Below, in pieces: positions 35,509 to 47,524 of a stretch of DNA of 64,000 nt; position 1 is the first letter of the stretch, and every line of letters begins with the position of its first letter. The position numbers and the translations under genes are program-made. The stretch covers positions 46,995,689-47,059,688 of the forward strand of contig NC_061868.1 of assembly GCF_907164915.1 (NCBI RefSeq), given 5' to 3'. The notes under the pieces were generated by a model. That model did no database searches, was not told where the DNA came from, and saw only the letters and a list, made by a program, of their open reading frames with translations. The DNA comes from Impatiens glandulifera (lineage: Eukaryota; Streptophyta; Magnoliopsida; Ericales; Balsaminaceae).

Positions 35509-38500
35509 TTATTCACATGCCTTTACTATCTGCCTCAAAAAGTAGTCCCCGTATCGCTTAGCTGGTCTTGACTCGATAACATGAACCATGTCCTGCAAGG
35601 ATGCACATGTATCATCATTATTAACAACAACTGTATCATAAACAAACAAAAAAACAAAAAAACAAAAAATTCCAACTTACATCAACAATGTAGAAATCAA
35701 TGTCAGCATTCGAAATGATTTTCCCATCAGTGTTTACAGCATGGGTCTTGTGTTTATAGGTCATTAAAATTGTCCTGTAAATTTAAAATTACGTTAAAAT
35801 TTTCCTTCTAAATTACTCTCGTCATAGTGAAATCAATCAATATATTCGAACCTTAGGGATGATTCATCCACTTCCAGGTATGTGGCAAGCTTTCCCAGGG
35901 AGATCGACGAGTAAACTTTCAAAAAGGTCCTTAATCCTGATAACAATTGCTGTTGCTTCACTTCATAAAGGAATAGCTTCAACTGAAGCCTGTAAGCATC
36001 CTGCGAGAAAAAGATATAATGTGTTAACAGACCAATATAAAATGAAACGAACCAAATTCAATCCTCTCATATACCTGGTTGTAATTCACAAGTGGCTCTT
36101 CAAAGCTAGGTGTGGATGGAGTAATAAATTTGGGGCATGCATAAGAGAAGAGTTCGTCGTAAAGAGCAAATGCTTCTTCATCGTATCTCTGCATTCTCAA
36201 CATTTTTTCCCCATACTTCTCTCGCAATTGAGAGTTCACAGTCTCGTCTACAAGCTTCACTTGAGGACAAAGGGAGAGACTAACAGTGAGCAATGCATAC
36301 ATCTGCTCGTTCTTTTTCAGTATCTGCTCATACTGGGATGATTTTTGGTGGTACTGTTTTGTCTTGTAGATGTACAAAAGGATCTTGCTGAATTCACGGA
36401 TTGAATCTACATACCTACAATAGTGCACAGAAAAAGGAAATTCATTGCTGATATCAATTCATGAACTGAACAAATTACCTGAATCAGCTTGAATAAATGT
36501 ACCTTCGCAACATAAGATTGGCAAATCCATAATGATATATGGTGGTGATATGGCTTCCAATAACACTGGTGTAGACACCTTGTTGACTGATGTCAATTGG
36601 CATTAAGCATTTAAGACCGGTGTAATAGTCACCCAGCAAACAATGGACTCGTAACAAACCTATCATACTGAAATATCCCAACACTTTCAGCACATTGCTT
36701 CCGCCACTATAATCATATCCATCAGTAGCAGTGAATTGTTCTTGGCCTTCTTCCTTCTCCTGCTCTAGAATTTGAATGATCGAGGATTTTTCCACAAGTG
36801 CTTGCAAGTAATTGAGCACACCATACACATTCCAAGCCTGGTGAAATGTCAAAGGCCATAGGAGTGAGTAATTGCCATTAATTCTTATATCAAATCATTC
36901 AAGTGAAATACCAGAATCCCCCTAGTTTGATGCTTATTAACATTCTTAAAATATCAGATAAAGAGCATTTTGGTCAATATGAATACTTCCATAAAAAAAT
37001 TGTCCTAAATTAGAATAGCACAATGGTTTTGTTTGCTTGCCAAATAAAAACTTCTTTAGAATGAACAAAGTTATTCATTTAACTAATTTGTGTAACGTTT
37101 CTTTTAAGCCAAATTTTCAGATATCTTATAGAAGACCATATTTAATAACAAAATCTGTTCATTTTCTTGTTCAATAACACAGGGTGGAAGAATCCATCCA
37201 TTGCCAAGATTATAGTTATTAAGAGTGTTATATAGAAAATATGTCAATTCAATCACCAAAATCTTCTAACCCTTTTTAAACATAAATGGGTTCATAGCCA
37301 CAATAATCATCTTCTCAGTCCAAAATACCCAGCAAATTGATGAAGAAATCAGATGGTGCTTCAGATGCAACATTCTGATATACCTTGAACTAGATTTATG
37401 TACAAATCTTGAAATTACATGAATAAGAGAGCTAGAATTTGAGAACGAAGATAAGATAAGAGCTCTTAGCAAGCTAAGGAGCAATTGAATTAATGGAGGA
37501 AGATAGAACCCTAACTGCTAGGGAGAATACAGTCAGGAAGAAGAGAGTGAAACTTTAATAAGAGTATTAACCAAATTTATTTCGTAACAAATAATATTCT
37601 ATTTATATACTGTTACTGTATTAATAACCCCACTTTATTCGCGCCATTTATCCTAACCGATAGGCTTATTAACCCCGCGTACTTCAACTATACCATCTAT
37701 ACCATTAGGTTTCCCAACCGTCTACTTCCGCCATAGGGAATTAGCCCTAAAACCCTTTCCCCTTGTATAACATACAGTATGCACAAAATATTTCAACATA
37801 TAACAGTACTCTAGATGCAGAATGCATCCTGTGATTTGTATCCGCATATACACAAATACTGATCAGGTCAATTCATGTGAAACTTGATAGTTTCAAATAA
37901 TGCATTTACACAAATTAGGTCCATTACCTGATCATGCTGCTTCAGAAGCGTAATCTCCTGCTCAGTCTTGCTCTTCATCTTAGCCCGATACTGACAGAAT
38001 GACTGGAACTGGTAAACAAATTCGTCCACCATATCCCATAGCCACTGGTTTGGCAACTGCATATTCACAACTCCATGCAAAACAACCTAATTTTCCCCCA
38101 AAACAAACACAAATTATAATTCAGAACATCAGAAACATAAGAAACATCACGTTTAAAGAATCAAACAAAGGAAACCTGGAATAGACTGCAGTAATTGTCC
38201 CAGGAATCAATCCTCTGCTTAAGAGTTGGCGACAATCTAGCATAGAGATGACGGAACCACATTTCACGGTAAAGTAAGCAGAAAACGTGGTCATTGTCGA
38301 CATAGGGAGCCACAGCTTCGACAGATGGCCAAGGAGTCTCCTTGAACATTCGATCACTGAGTGTTTGGAACGAGGTTTCGTACATTTGATGAATCTCGTA
38401 CACATTCTTCTCTCTGATGTGCCGATAGAGGTGAACAACGAATGACTTCACGGAATCAGGAACAAAGTTTGGGTCGTATCCCAACGTATCCGCCTGAGGC

Positions 38501-38556
38501 TGTTGCTGATAACCTCCTGCACCGGCAGCATCATCGTAGTCATAGGAAGCCGCCAT
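35509..38556 (-). CDS. EIF3L: Eukaryotic translation initiation factor 3 subunit l
   Basis: Seven exons (38176-38556, 37928-38086, 36503-36837, 36075-36414, 35852-36000, 35681-35774, 35509-35592) give 1,542 nt, 513 aa, the usual length of plant eIF3l. A Tyr/Gln/Gly-rich head (YQQQPQADTLGYDP) precedes the conserved body: HLYRHIREKNVYEIHQMYE, WDMVDEFVYQFQSFCQYR, AWNVYGVLNYLQALVEKS, LGYFSMIGLLRVHCLLGDYY, and a C-terminal PCI domain (about residues 300-480; LRTFLKVYSSISLGKLATYL, DMVHVIESRPAKRYGD). It is a peripheral subunit of the eIF3 octamer in the cytosol, contacting the 40S ribosome. Intron 2 is about 1.1 kb and holds a retrotransposon LTR. Probably constitutive. Confidence 0.97.
37376..37798 (-). 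mobile_element. Copia-like LTR remnant in eIF3l intron 2
   Basis: On the minus strand this 423-bp segment starts TGTTGAAATATTTTGTGC and ends GGTATATCA (TG..CA), with a TATA-like TATATAAATAG at about 37600-37610 and a CT-rich leader before the end, the usual LTR order. No second LTR or gag/pol motif was found, and no clear 5-bp target duplication, so it is a solo or truncated copy. Confidence 0.6.
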
Positions 38557-39251
38557 GTTGATTATCTCAGAAATCAGTTCTTCTGATGCAGAAGAGCCAG
38601 AGAGAAAGAAAGATTGATGTGCTTAGTGATTAGGGTTTATCCAGTCTCATTTCAACGAATATGGGCCGGACCGAATCGCGCAAAGAAAATCTTATAAAAA
38701 TTTTATTTTATCAAATATAATATACTTCTATTTCAATTTTACCAAAAAAAAACATTAAATTTATAATTTATTATAAATTTAAAAATAAATAATATTTGAT
38801 ATAATAATTTTTATTTTTATTTATAGAATAAATTAATTTTTATTAAATTCAAATAAGGTTTTATATATTTTAAATTAAATTATAAAATAATATAAAAAAA
38901 ATTAAAATAATTAAAATAATTGTGTGTTAAATGATATGACTATTTATAATAATTAAAATTTTATTGAAAAAAATTTGAAACAATCTTGTAATTTTTTTTA
39001 ATATAACTGAAAATATGTTTAATATGAGTAGTCGTGTAAATATCCGATCAAATTTGAATAAACTAAATTCGAATTTTATTTTCGGTTTTTAATCGAATTT
39101 TAAACTAATTTAAATTCAAATACGGTTTTAAATTTTTTTTAGTCAAAAACAGAATTATTTTTTATTATTTATTTAATTAAATATTTTATTATATATTATA
39201 ATTTAGTACAGTGATGAGTGATGCGACGTGAAAGGTTAGTTCTTAATTTGA

Positions 39252-39284
<33 letters not shown>

Positions 39285-40251
39285 TTATATAATATATTAT
39301 ATAATTAAAAAATTGAATTATTTGAATTCGGTTCGGATTTATTATAATTTATTCGAATTTGATTCGATTTTTAAATTGGTTAAAAAAATAATTCAAAGAA
39401 CTCGAACCAGAAACTCTGGTTAAAAATAATAATTCAAATAACTCGAACTGGGAACTCGAATAATCCAAAAATTGAACCGATGCACACCTCAAATCATGAG
39501 TGATGAAGTAGAACAAGTCAAACAAAAGAATTAAACATTGTCGAAAAATCCTTACAAAATATTCTGATGAACAAATAAAATGACCGAAGTGCAGTAAAAA
39601 TCGAAAAAATGTTCATGTTTACTTAAATGATAAAAAAAAATAATGAAAATAATAATTATGAGAGGGTCTCTAACTAAATATATGTTTTAATAGTTCTTTA
39701 TTAAAAAAAAATCATATATATATTAAAAAAATACCCAACTTTGATGATAATATATATATATATATATAAATAAACATCCAACTTATACTTATAGTAATAA
39801 TTTCATGAACTTAAAGACCTTTTATTTTTAATGTTATAAAATTAAGACTTATTTTTTTTATTAAGCTAGCACAAATAAAGAGTCATATCTCTTACTTAAA
39901 TAACTTTAGAAAATTCTGTTTTTCAAGTTTTAAGTATGATAAAATATGAGATTTAGATAAAAAAAAAATATATATTTGAGTAACCTATTGAATTATAAAC
40001 TTATAATTTCTTTATATATAATTTAAAAAAAAAAAAACTCCTTATCTAATTATAAAAACACAATCAACCTCAAAACCATTACTTTTTGGTTTGTTTAAAC
40101 ATAATGGTACAAAACCGACACAAATTCGAGTTGACTAAGAATCTTAATTGTTCTATAATTTGTAATATAATATAACATGGATAATGAGAAGAAAGAAATG
40201 AGTATGATTAAATTGAATGATAAAAGTACATGAGCAAAACAAAGCAAAGCA
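38557..40251. other. AT-rich spacer
   Basis: eIF3l promoter, then dispersed-repeat-like sequence (39040-39490, many TTCGAATTC/CGGTTCG words) with an (AAT)n microsatellite at 39252-39284 and AT tracts near 39750-39770. No gene recognised. Confidence 0.5.
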
Positions 40252-41178
40252 TTAAAAGACAACTTCTTCCCCATCTTCATAATTAGGAAAAGCAACACAT
40301 TTGAAAACTTTGCAGTTTGAGCAAAGAACATATCCCATCTGCACCATAATAAACATTGAAATTGAAAGTGGATTCTTCAAATGGGAAATTGGACAAAATG
40401 ATCCTAAAAATAGTTTTAAATTCTCTGATGCGCAAACGACCATTTTAAAATATTATGACGAAATTACCTCGTTTTAAAATATTCTGACGAAATTATTCCG
40501 CCGCGTAATGCAAAGGGTAGGATCATCTCACGAAGGAAAAGCAGGTGAAAAGTTCAAAATACTTTCGCAGGATCGTCACGTGAAGGCACGGTCGTTCTGG
40601 ACTTTTAACCGACTTTCTTTCGCGAGACGATCCTGCTCTTTACGTAACGCGGTAATTTCGTTATAATATTTTGAAGTGGTCATTTGCACAATTATATTTC
40701 CTGTGCATCTAAGGGCAAAGTAATTTAGTCAAATTTCCCCTTCTATTTACAAATTTAAGGTTATTTAGATGAAGAAGAACAACTTACAGCTCTGCAAGTA
40801 GGGCATCGTCTATATATTCGATTGGTTGCAGATTTGACATTCGTCTTCTTACCTTCACAGAACTCACAAAGAAGCCAACCTGTTCCTTTACAAGGTTCAC
40901 ACGCAATTCCTGCTTCCATCTTTTCAATTTCAAACAACAAAGCAAAGCAAAGCAAAGCAAAAGCATCATCCAATCATGAATGGTGAAATCCTTCATTATT
41001 AGTAATAAACGATTTACAGATCAAGTACCTGCGGAAGAACTAGCCGGAAAGGTGTGCAGCGCACAATCTGAAGTAAACGGCCGCCGCTGCTGACAGGTAT
41101 TAATGAATCAATCGATCGAATTCTCGGTGAATTCACCTTCATCATTGTCATTGTGGTTGAAAAAGCGGCATCCATCAT
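40252..41178 (-). CDS. DnaJ-type (BSD2-like) zinc-finger protein, probably plastid-targeted
   Basis: Exons 41029-41178, 40788-40919 and 40252-40338 join to 369 nt, 122 aa. The first 50 residues are rich in Ser/Thr/Arg with few acids, like a transit peptide. The rest is a compact zinc-binding unit with two halves: CEPCKGTGWLLCEFC and CPTCRAMGYVLCSNC (CxxCxxxGxxxCxxC twice), separated by a conserved-looking KTNVKSATNRIYRR. Such DnaJ Cys-rich domains without a J domain act as folding or assembly chaperones, e.g. BSD2 for Rubisco; the client here is unknown. The exon 2 acceptor is AAG. Start could alternatively be the second of two adjacent ATGs. Intron 2 carries a foldback MITE. Confidence 0.82.
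40383..40739. mobile_element. Foldback MITE inside an intron of the zinc-finger gene
   Basis: Left arm starts GGGAAATTGGACAAAATGAT; the reverse complement of the right end starts GGGAAATTTGACTAAATTAC. The arms continue to pair inward (GCAAACGACCATTTTAAAAT with ATTTTGAAGTGGTCATTTGC; AGGATCATCTCACGA with TCGCGAGACGATCCT). About 357 bp with no ORF. A related right end lies at 1-257. No target-site duplication was clear. Confidence 0.85.
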
Positions 41179-42288
41179 TTCAAACTCTTTCGCACCAATT
41201 TCTTCTTCTTCTTCCTCACGCCTCTAGTCTGCAACCATACTTATTTCTTACTTCTGCAACCATACTTATTTCTTACTTCTCTCCACGCCACTCAATTCCT
41301 TCTCTATCTCATGAATTATTTTTTTTATCTTGTTATAAAATATATATTTTAAATAAATTTATATAAAAAAAATTGCTCAAACAAATATATGAAATTAAGA
41401 CTCATTTACCAAAAAAAAACAACAACAATAAGTCTAAACATCTCAAATAATCGATGAATACACTATATAAACAAAGATAAAAACAATAAAACTAAAACTC
41501 AATTACAAAAAACGAAAAGAAATATTAATTAGATCCTAATTTTCCGAGATTATTGAGGAAACAAACAATAAGCTAACATCTCAAATAAGTGATAAATAAC
41601 ATATCATTTCACATAAAAACATCAAAATTAAGACTCAATTACCAAAAAAAAATATATATGTTAGATCTTAATTTTCCGAGGTGATATATGAAACGAACAA
41701 TAAGCCAACATCTCAAATAATTGATAAATAACATATCGTTTCACTTCAATATGGTATAAACAAAGATAAAAACATGCGAATAAAAAATTAGTTAAGCCAA
41801 CATCTCAAACAAATCGATAAATTTCATGGATCATGAAACCTAATATAATAACATATCACTTGTTGAATATGGTACTTTGAGAACATCCTATCAAAGTTTG
41901 TATTAGAGGAAGTTATTAGATTAATTGTATGATTCAATTCCAATTCCAATCATTCATAAATTCTTAAATAGTTTACAAGTAAGTATCCAATAATTTAAGA
42001 AAAACTCAAACTTTACAATATTGAATGAAACGAAAGAAAACTAATAAAGTGATACTCAAACTTTACAATATTGAATGAAACGAAAGAAAACTAATAAAGT
42101 GATACTCAAACTTTACAATATTGAATGAAACGAAAGAAAACTCGTCAAGTGATACTCAAACTTTATACAACAGCAGCAGCAGCTCTTTATCTCTTCACAA
42201 GATCAAGAAGATGATGCTTCCTCCACAACCCTACAATCAGTCATTTGCTGTCTCAAACAAAGAACAGTCTTTCTTCTAATTAACCAGT
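41179..42288. other. Spacer with tandem repeats
   Basis: Short leader and promoter of the zinc-finger gene, a twofold repeat of TGCAACCATACTTATTTCTT near 41229-41276, loosely repeated blocks (ACATCTCAAATAA..GATAAATAACATATC) between about 41390 and 41850, then a 50-bp tandem array. No gene recognised. Confidence 0.5.
42005..42167. repeat. 50-bp tandem repeat, three copies plus a partial
   Basis: The unit begins CTCAAACTTTACAATATTGA and recurs exactly every 50 bp at 42005, 42055 and 42105, with a truncated fourth copy at 42155. Copies 1 and 2 are identical; copy 3 has a few changes near its end. Confidence 0.95.
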
Positions 42289-42381
42289 TCAAGAAGAAGA
42301 AGAAGAAGAAGAAGTCATCCTGCAACAAAATCATCATCTTTAAGCATACAATTTTAACATGAAGATTTCAGTTCATAAACT

Positions 42382-42471
<90 letters not shown>

Positions 42472-42944
42472 ATTTCAGTTGAAGGGTGCTGTTGATTCAA
42501 ATGATACTGAAAATTCTCAATTCTCATATTTCTCCATTATAGAATCAATCTATACAAAATAGATATTGGTGAGAATGAAGGTGATTTAATTACTTACCCG
42601 TGAGAGGAAGTGGAATCTAGGGCTGCGTCCATGCGGTTGTAAATATCAGAGAATCGTCCAGTCTTTAAAGGTCTTGGCTTTATAGGTTTCTTCCGCAACC
42701 CAAAAATCTCTTGAACTAGAGGGACATGAACCAGTACAAGTTTCCAAGCCAAATACCAACCTAAAAATAAAGCCACACACCATAATCAATCAGAATCAGA
42801 ATCAGATAGATGAGATAAATTGATTGCTTATTTACAAAGAGAAGAATTACCCAGAAGGATTAGTGAAAGAACAAATGAGATGGCAGTCATGGGGCGAATG
42901 AGAAATAGGTTAAGATAGTCCAAGGAAGAAGATACAGACGCCAT
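42289..42944 (-). CDS. Small plant membrane protein of unknown function
   Basis: Exons 42851-42944, 42598-42760 and 42289-42319 join to 288 nt, 95 aa. A single hydrophobic span (MTAISFVLSLILLGWYLAWK, about residues 19-38) is followed by a basic cytosol-like segment (FGLRKKPIKPRP) and a Ser-rich tail. The sequence from WYLAWKLVLVHVPLVQEIFG looks strongly conserved in type, and I believe similar short proteins exist in other plants, but I do not know a function. The last exon codes only MTSSSSSSS from a CTT microsatellite. Intron 2 contains an 86-bp AT tract. Confidence 0.72.
42384..42469. repeat. (AT)43 microsatellite
   Basis: Uninterrupted AT dinucleotides over 86 bp inside the second intron of the small membrane protein gene; prone to length change and assembly error. 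Confidence 0.97.
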
Positions 42945-44013
42945 TCAATTGAAGCAAGTGTGTTTGCTCTTTCTTTGTCACCTGCAAACTGACAACGGCG
43001 GCAGTAGAAGATGAAAAGCGTAGCTGCTCCGGTCAAGTCGGTTTCCGATGAGTCCGGATGAAGAAGATCACCGCCCTTCTAGGGATTTCAGCGTATTTGC
43101 CCTATTAGGAAGAAGAAGAAGAAGGGCTTTTCAAAAGAAAATAAAAAATAGAAAAGAAGAATGTGATTAATTTTAAATTAACCTCAATTTTGAAGAGATT
43201 TCATTTTATCCCCCCTCAATCTTTATAAATATATGTCTAATTAAATTATATTCTCGTCTAAACTCATATTTAATATTTTCAAAAAAATAATAAAATTTTG
43301 TTTATTGGTTGGATTTTCTTTATTCAAGTTCATCAATTAAAATATTTGAATTTTATTATTTTTTAAGTAAATTCAAAATCTATCCGAATTTGATTTTTTT
43401 TAAAATTTTATTGTCAAATCAATATTAAATTCTATTAATTTAATATATAAAAAATATATAATTGTTTAATTATATTTAATAAAATATATAATAGAAAATT
43501 AATTAATTTAATTTGTAGTTTCATTTTAAAGTTAATATCAACTTAAAATAAAATTGAAAAGCTTATTAAATTCAAATTCATTTAAAATTTGATTCAAAAC
43601 TGAAAATAAAATTAATTAAGACCAAATATTGAATGTTTATAAATGGATTACTTTATTTATAATAAAAAAAAAATATTTATCAATTAATGATTATTTATAT
43701 AACTTAAAAGCTATGTTTATATTAAACCTAACTTAATATTAATCCTTATTAAAATGCAATTAAAAACAACTTTAGAATTACAGACTTTCATCTTTTATTA
43801 GAATAACCAAGACTAGTACAACCAAACTTACAAACTTGGAGAAAACTTATTTTATTGTAGGCAGAAGCTTAAGAAGTTGAACACAAAGAGATGCAAAATG
43901 CATAATAATAATAATAATAAATAATAATAAAAGATTACTTGAACAATGCACAACACAATACAAACCCTAAATCATTAATTTTTCATCTTCTTCACTCCAC
44001 ATTTTCTTCTTTC
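42945..44013. other. AT-rich spacer
   Basis: Promoter of the small membrane protein gene and 3' flank of the hydrolase gene; a TAA-type microsatellite lies near 43903-43930. Nothing else is recognised. Confidence 0.5.
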
Positions 44014-47000
44014 TCACTTAAGGTATTTATCAAACCAGTCACTTGCTTCTTTCACCATAAAACAAGTCATTTGATGTCCAATTTCAGGCTCAGCTACCAC
44101 CTTCATTTTTTATACAATCAAATCAATCAAATATTTCTACCCAAGCAACTGTATTGAGTGTTAAAGTTCATATACCAATTATAATAAATAAATAAAAAAA
44201 AGCAGTCTTAATACCAAGTCTTGAACATAAGAGGATAATCATAAAACTATGTTAAATTGGTGTTGTTTTGAATTAAGTGTGGATTTTCATAACAAGTGAA
44301 AAGTAGGATACCTTGAATCTGTCAGGACAAGAAAATTCCTTGTAAACCTCCTTAGCTCTTTCGCATGGAATTTCAACTCCTTTTAATGGGCATCTAGGAT
44401 CTTCTTTACCTTCATTGTCACAATTAATTCAAATTTATGTTTTCAATATAATTACCTTCATAGTTTTACCAGTATACATTTTACATTACATTTCAAAAGA
44501 GTTGGTCTTACCTTTCAAAATCAGCAGAGGGCGTGGGGCAATTATAGGAACTGTATGAGGTGCATCAAACTGAGAAGCCAACCCAGGAGCAATTCTATCC
44601 CATACCTTCATGGACAATAGAAACAAAGTAAAATTAAGCATGTTTGTATTACATAGAGGAAATGCAAAGAACTCGCACTTGTAACATGTTTTATGATGGT
44701 AGAATTCTAGTTTATCTGCGAGAAATAAAAGATGAACAAGGGACTAGTGAAGAGAACTTGCCTTTTTCACCACTTCCTTATCAATTTCGCTCTTTCCCAA
44801 GTCAATTCGAGCAGCTGAATCCCAAGTACAAAACATTTTAGTGTGTTCAGGTTACAGATACTCTCCTAGTTAGAGCTGGTTTCATCATGGGTTATTTCCA
44901 AATAATCATCATCATGCCACAAATCATTTCAATAATCAACTCACTCAGTACATCAATCAAAATACCAAAATATCTGTACTTTAATTTTTAAATGCAAAAG
45001 GATATTTCAGTAATTTAACCCAAATACCCAAGATCAAACAAGCTCTTAAAGGAAAAGAGGAAAAAAAAATATATATATATATGGATTAATAAGATTTCTT
45101 CTTCCTGACCTTCAAATAATGGCTTGATACTGCTTACCCGAGCATGCCAGCTATCGTTATCTATGGCCCATTGGAACCCCTGAGTGTGTACACAAAACAG
45201 TTAGGTACTTCACCACACAATCAAATTTCAATCATTCCGAACTAATTTACTCTTATGTCAAGGATATATTAAACAACAAAAACCTGAACACCAATAATAG
45301 GGACAACAACTGAATAGCGGTTATCAGCAACAGCAGCAAACCAAGCATGCATTCCTGCAGTTAAGAAAAATGCTCATATGAATCTCTCTGAAGAGAAATG
45401 AAACAATGATTTTATCAGCCTGACCTCCCAGTGATTCACCGGTGATTCCTATCCTAAAGGGATCTATATCATCCCTTCCTGTAAGATAGTCAGCTAATTT
45501 TACCAAATCCCAGGCCTGCATCACTCAAAATGTAATATGAGTAGAGAAGAAAACCTGAATGAGTAATAAATCAATTAAGAGAAGATGAGGAAAGGATTAC
45601 CGTATCATAGATGAAGGGCATTGTATCGCCATTTTTCCATGCTGATACAAGGGCCTATAAGAGAACAAAATAATCAATTGGGAACATAATTGTGCTATTA
45701 CATAGGATCTTTCCATATTTCATTACACTATGACTATCAAAAGGTGATAAATTTTTTAATCCAAAATTATCTTGGCCTAATAAAATTTTATTTGTGAAAA
45801 GATTCACTTAGTCGTGCTCATCTAACCACTGGGTCTGCAACAAAAAGATTAGTGATGGGAAAACATTACTATTGTTGGATAATCAGCTCATAGACCATTA
45901 ACAAAAATAAAATTAAATAAAAATTGTTTTTAAGTAGAACAACTAAATGAGCAGTCAAAGCATACATCTCTATAAGTAGTCAAACTATCAGCCCGTTCCC
46001 CATGGTAGCGAGAATCAATGGCAACAGCTACATATCCACGTGAAGCATAGGCCTGGAACAATTTAAAAACTGAGAAACTCATATAAATGTTGAGTTTAAA
46101 GGCGGTAGAAAAACACTCATGCATGAAACAACTACCTCAAGCAATGGCCTTAGCCACTCTTTGCACTTGTGAGTGCTGTGCAGAAAAACAATAGCTGGCC
46201 TTCGTTGCTGAGAGCTTTCTTTCATACTTATGAGGAGCACTGGGAGGCGTCCTTGCGTTCCCTCCTAGTTGAATAGAAGATAGAAATAGTCAGTAAGATA
46301 CATCAGCAGCATAAGAGAAGCTATAATTGATCAGAAAATTCTATCAGTTAAGAGTGAATCATTTCAGTACCCTTGATTAACTATGATAAATAGACTAGAT
46401 TTGTCCACTCAGGCACAAATAAGAATCAACAGAAACCTTTTTTCCTTGATTAAATTCCTCTGTTTGAATTCTATGGAACAAACCAACAATGTATAGTATG
46501 AAGCAGGAAACCAGGTAGAGTTCCTCACCTCCGTTAACAAGTAAAAGTTTTCCTCTTTAAGTACATCTTTAAGATTTGAGATTTCTGCTTTTAGGCAGGA
46601 CTCCATTGCCTGGTTCATGTTCAATGAGTTAAATGAGATTGGAGATGGCAACTTATACCGATTTTCAAATAATTATCCAAAAGATGTCGTTCTTTACCTC
46701 ACTTCTAGTTGGTTTTGGATTCTCTTGGTACATAGGATCCACCACTGGTTTGCCCAATTCTATAGTCAGCGGTACTGAAGTATTCCACCAAATAGAAGAT
46801 GTCCAGATAAAGAAGAAGCAATGAAATTCATCATTCAGACACAAAAGCGAAAACTACCACACCACAATTATACAGTTTTTAACGAGGGACAGAACTCGAA
46901 TATCTACCATAAACAGATAAAATCACCATATAAGAATGAGTTATAGCATAATGATGAATGGAGCAAAAACTACACTATAACTAAAACGACTACCCTGTTT

Positions 47001-47524
47001 TAAATCAGCAATCTATGAAGGCAATACAATTTGTTATCATTCAAACCAATATCCTTACAAATGAGTTTAACAACATCATTATAAAAGTTAGAAAAAAAGC
47101 CTTGAAGTTAAATCATAACATGCCGATTCAATGCAATTGTATGCACAATTCAGATTTGATACAAGCATTCTCTTGAGATCATTGCAAGGAAAATGAATCT
47201 TCCAATCATAGAGAATCAAAACCTATACTAAACAGTCTCAATTGCTTCGTTCAATGAGCGGTTATTCATCGTTACTAAAATTACAAAACATATTTAAAGT
47301 AACTTTGAGTTTGAGTTTTGACATATATGAGTTATTATCAACCTATATTTTACCAACGAGACTTAGAAATCTTCAAATCTAAAATTCTCGGATTCATTCA
47401 GAAATGGATACATTGAAAGACTGGACTGAGAGTGAGAGTGTGTTTGACCTTCGGCAGTTCGTCGACTGCGTAGGACCTGGAGGAAATCGGAACGGAGCTT
47501 GGCGGCATCTTTCAAGGACTCCAT
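44014..47524 (-). CDS. Alpha/beta hydrolase (plant esterase-like)
   Basis: Thirteen exons: 47449-47524, 46698-46774, 46529-46609, 46136-46264, 45966-46052, 45601-45654, 45425-45515, 45284-45354, 45110-45179, 44762-44814, 44512-44605, 44312-44409, 44014-44100; 1,068 nt, 355 aa. The fold is clear: RRPAIVFLHSTHKCKEW (strand and oxyanion loop), YASRGYVAVAIDSRYHGERA, the nucleophile elbow GITGESLGG (Ser catalytic), PIIAPRPLLILKGKEDPRCP (acid region) and EIGHQMT (probable catalytic His). The substrate is unknown; I see no secretion signal. Exons are 42-130 nt, and the intron after exon 10 starts with GC. Upstream in-frame ATGs at 47566 and 47656 could lengthen the N-terminus. From memory it resembles Arabidopsis At5g25770. 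Intron 9 carries a Tourist-like MITE. Confidence 0.93.
44873..45045. mobile_element. Tourist-like MITE in intron 9 of the hydrolase gene
   Basis: Terminal repeats are GAGCTGGTTTCATCATGGGT (left) and, reverse-complemented, GAGCTTGTTTGATCTTGGGT (right). The element is flanked by TTA on both sides (44870-44872 and 45046-45048), the usual PIF/Harbinger target duplication. 173 bp, no ORF. Confidence 0.8.

Noticed and set aside
42005..42167. CRISPR-like direct repeats
   Set aside because: Repeats are head-to-tail with no unique spacers, in a plant nuclear genome; an ordinary tandem duplication.
42359..42562. 67-aa ORF with an Ile-Tyr repeat
   Set aside because: Translation of the AT microsatellite inside an intron.
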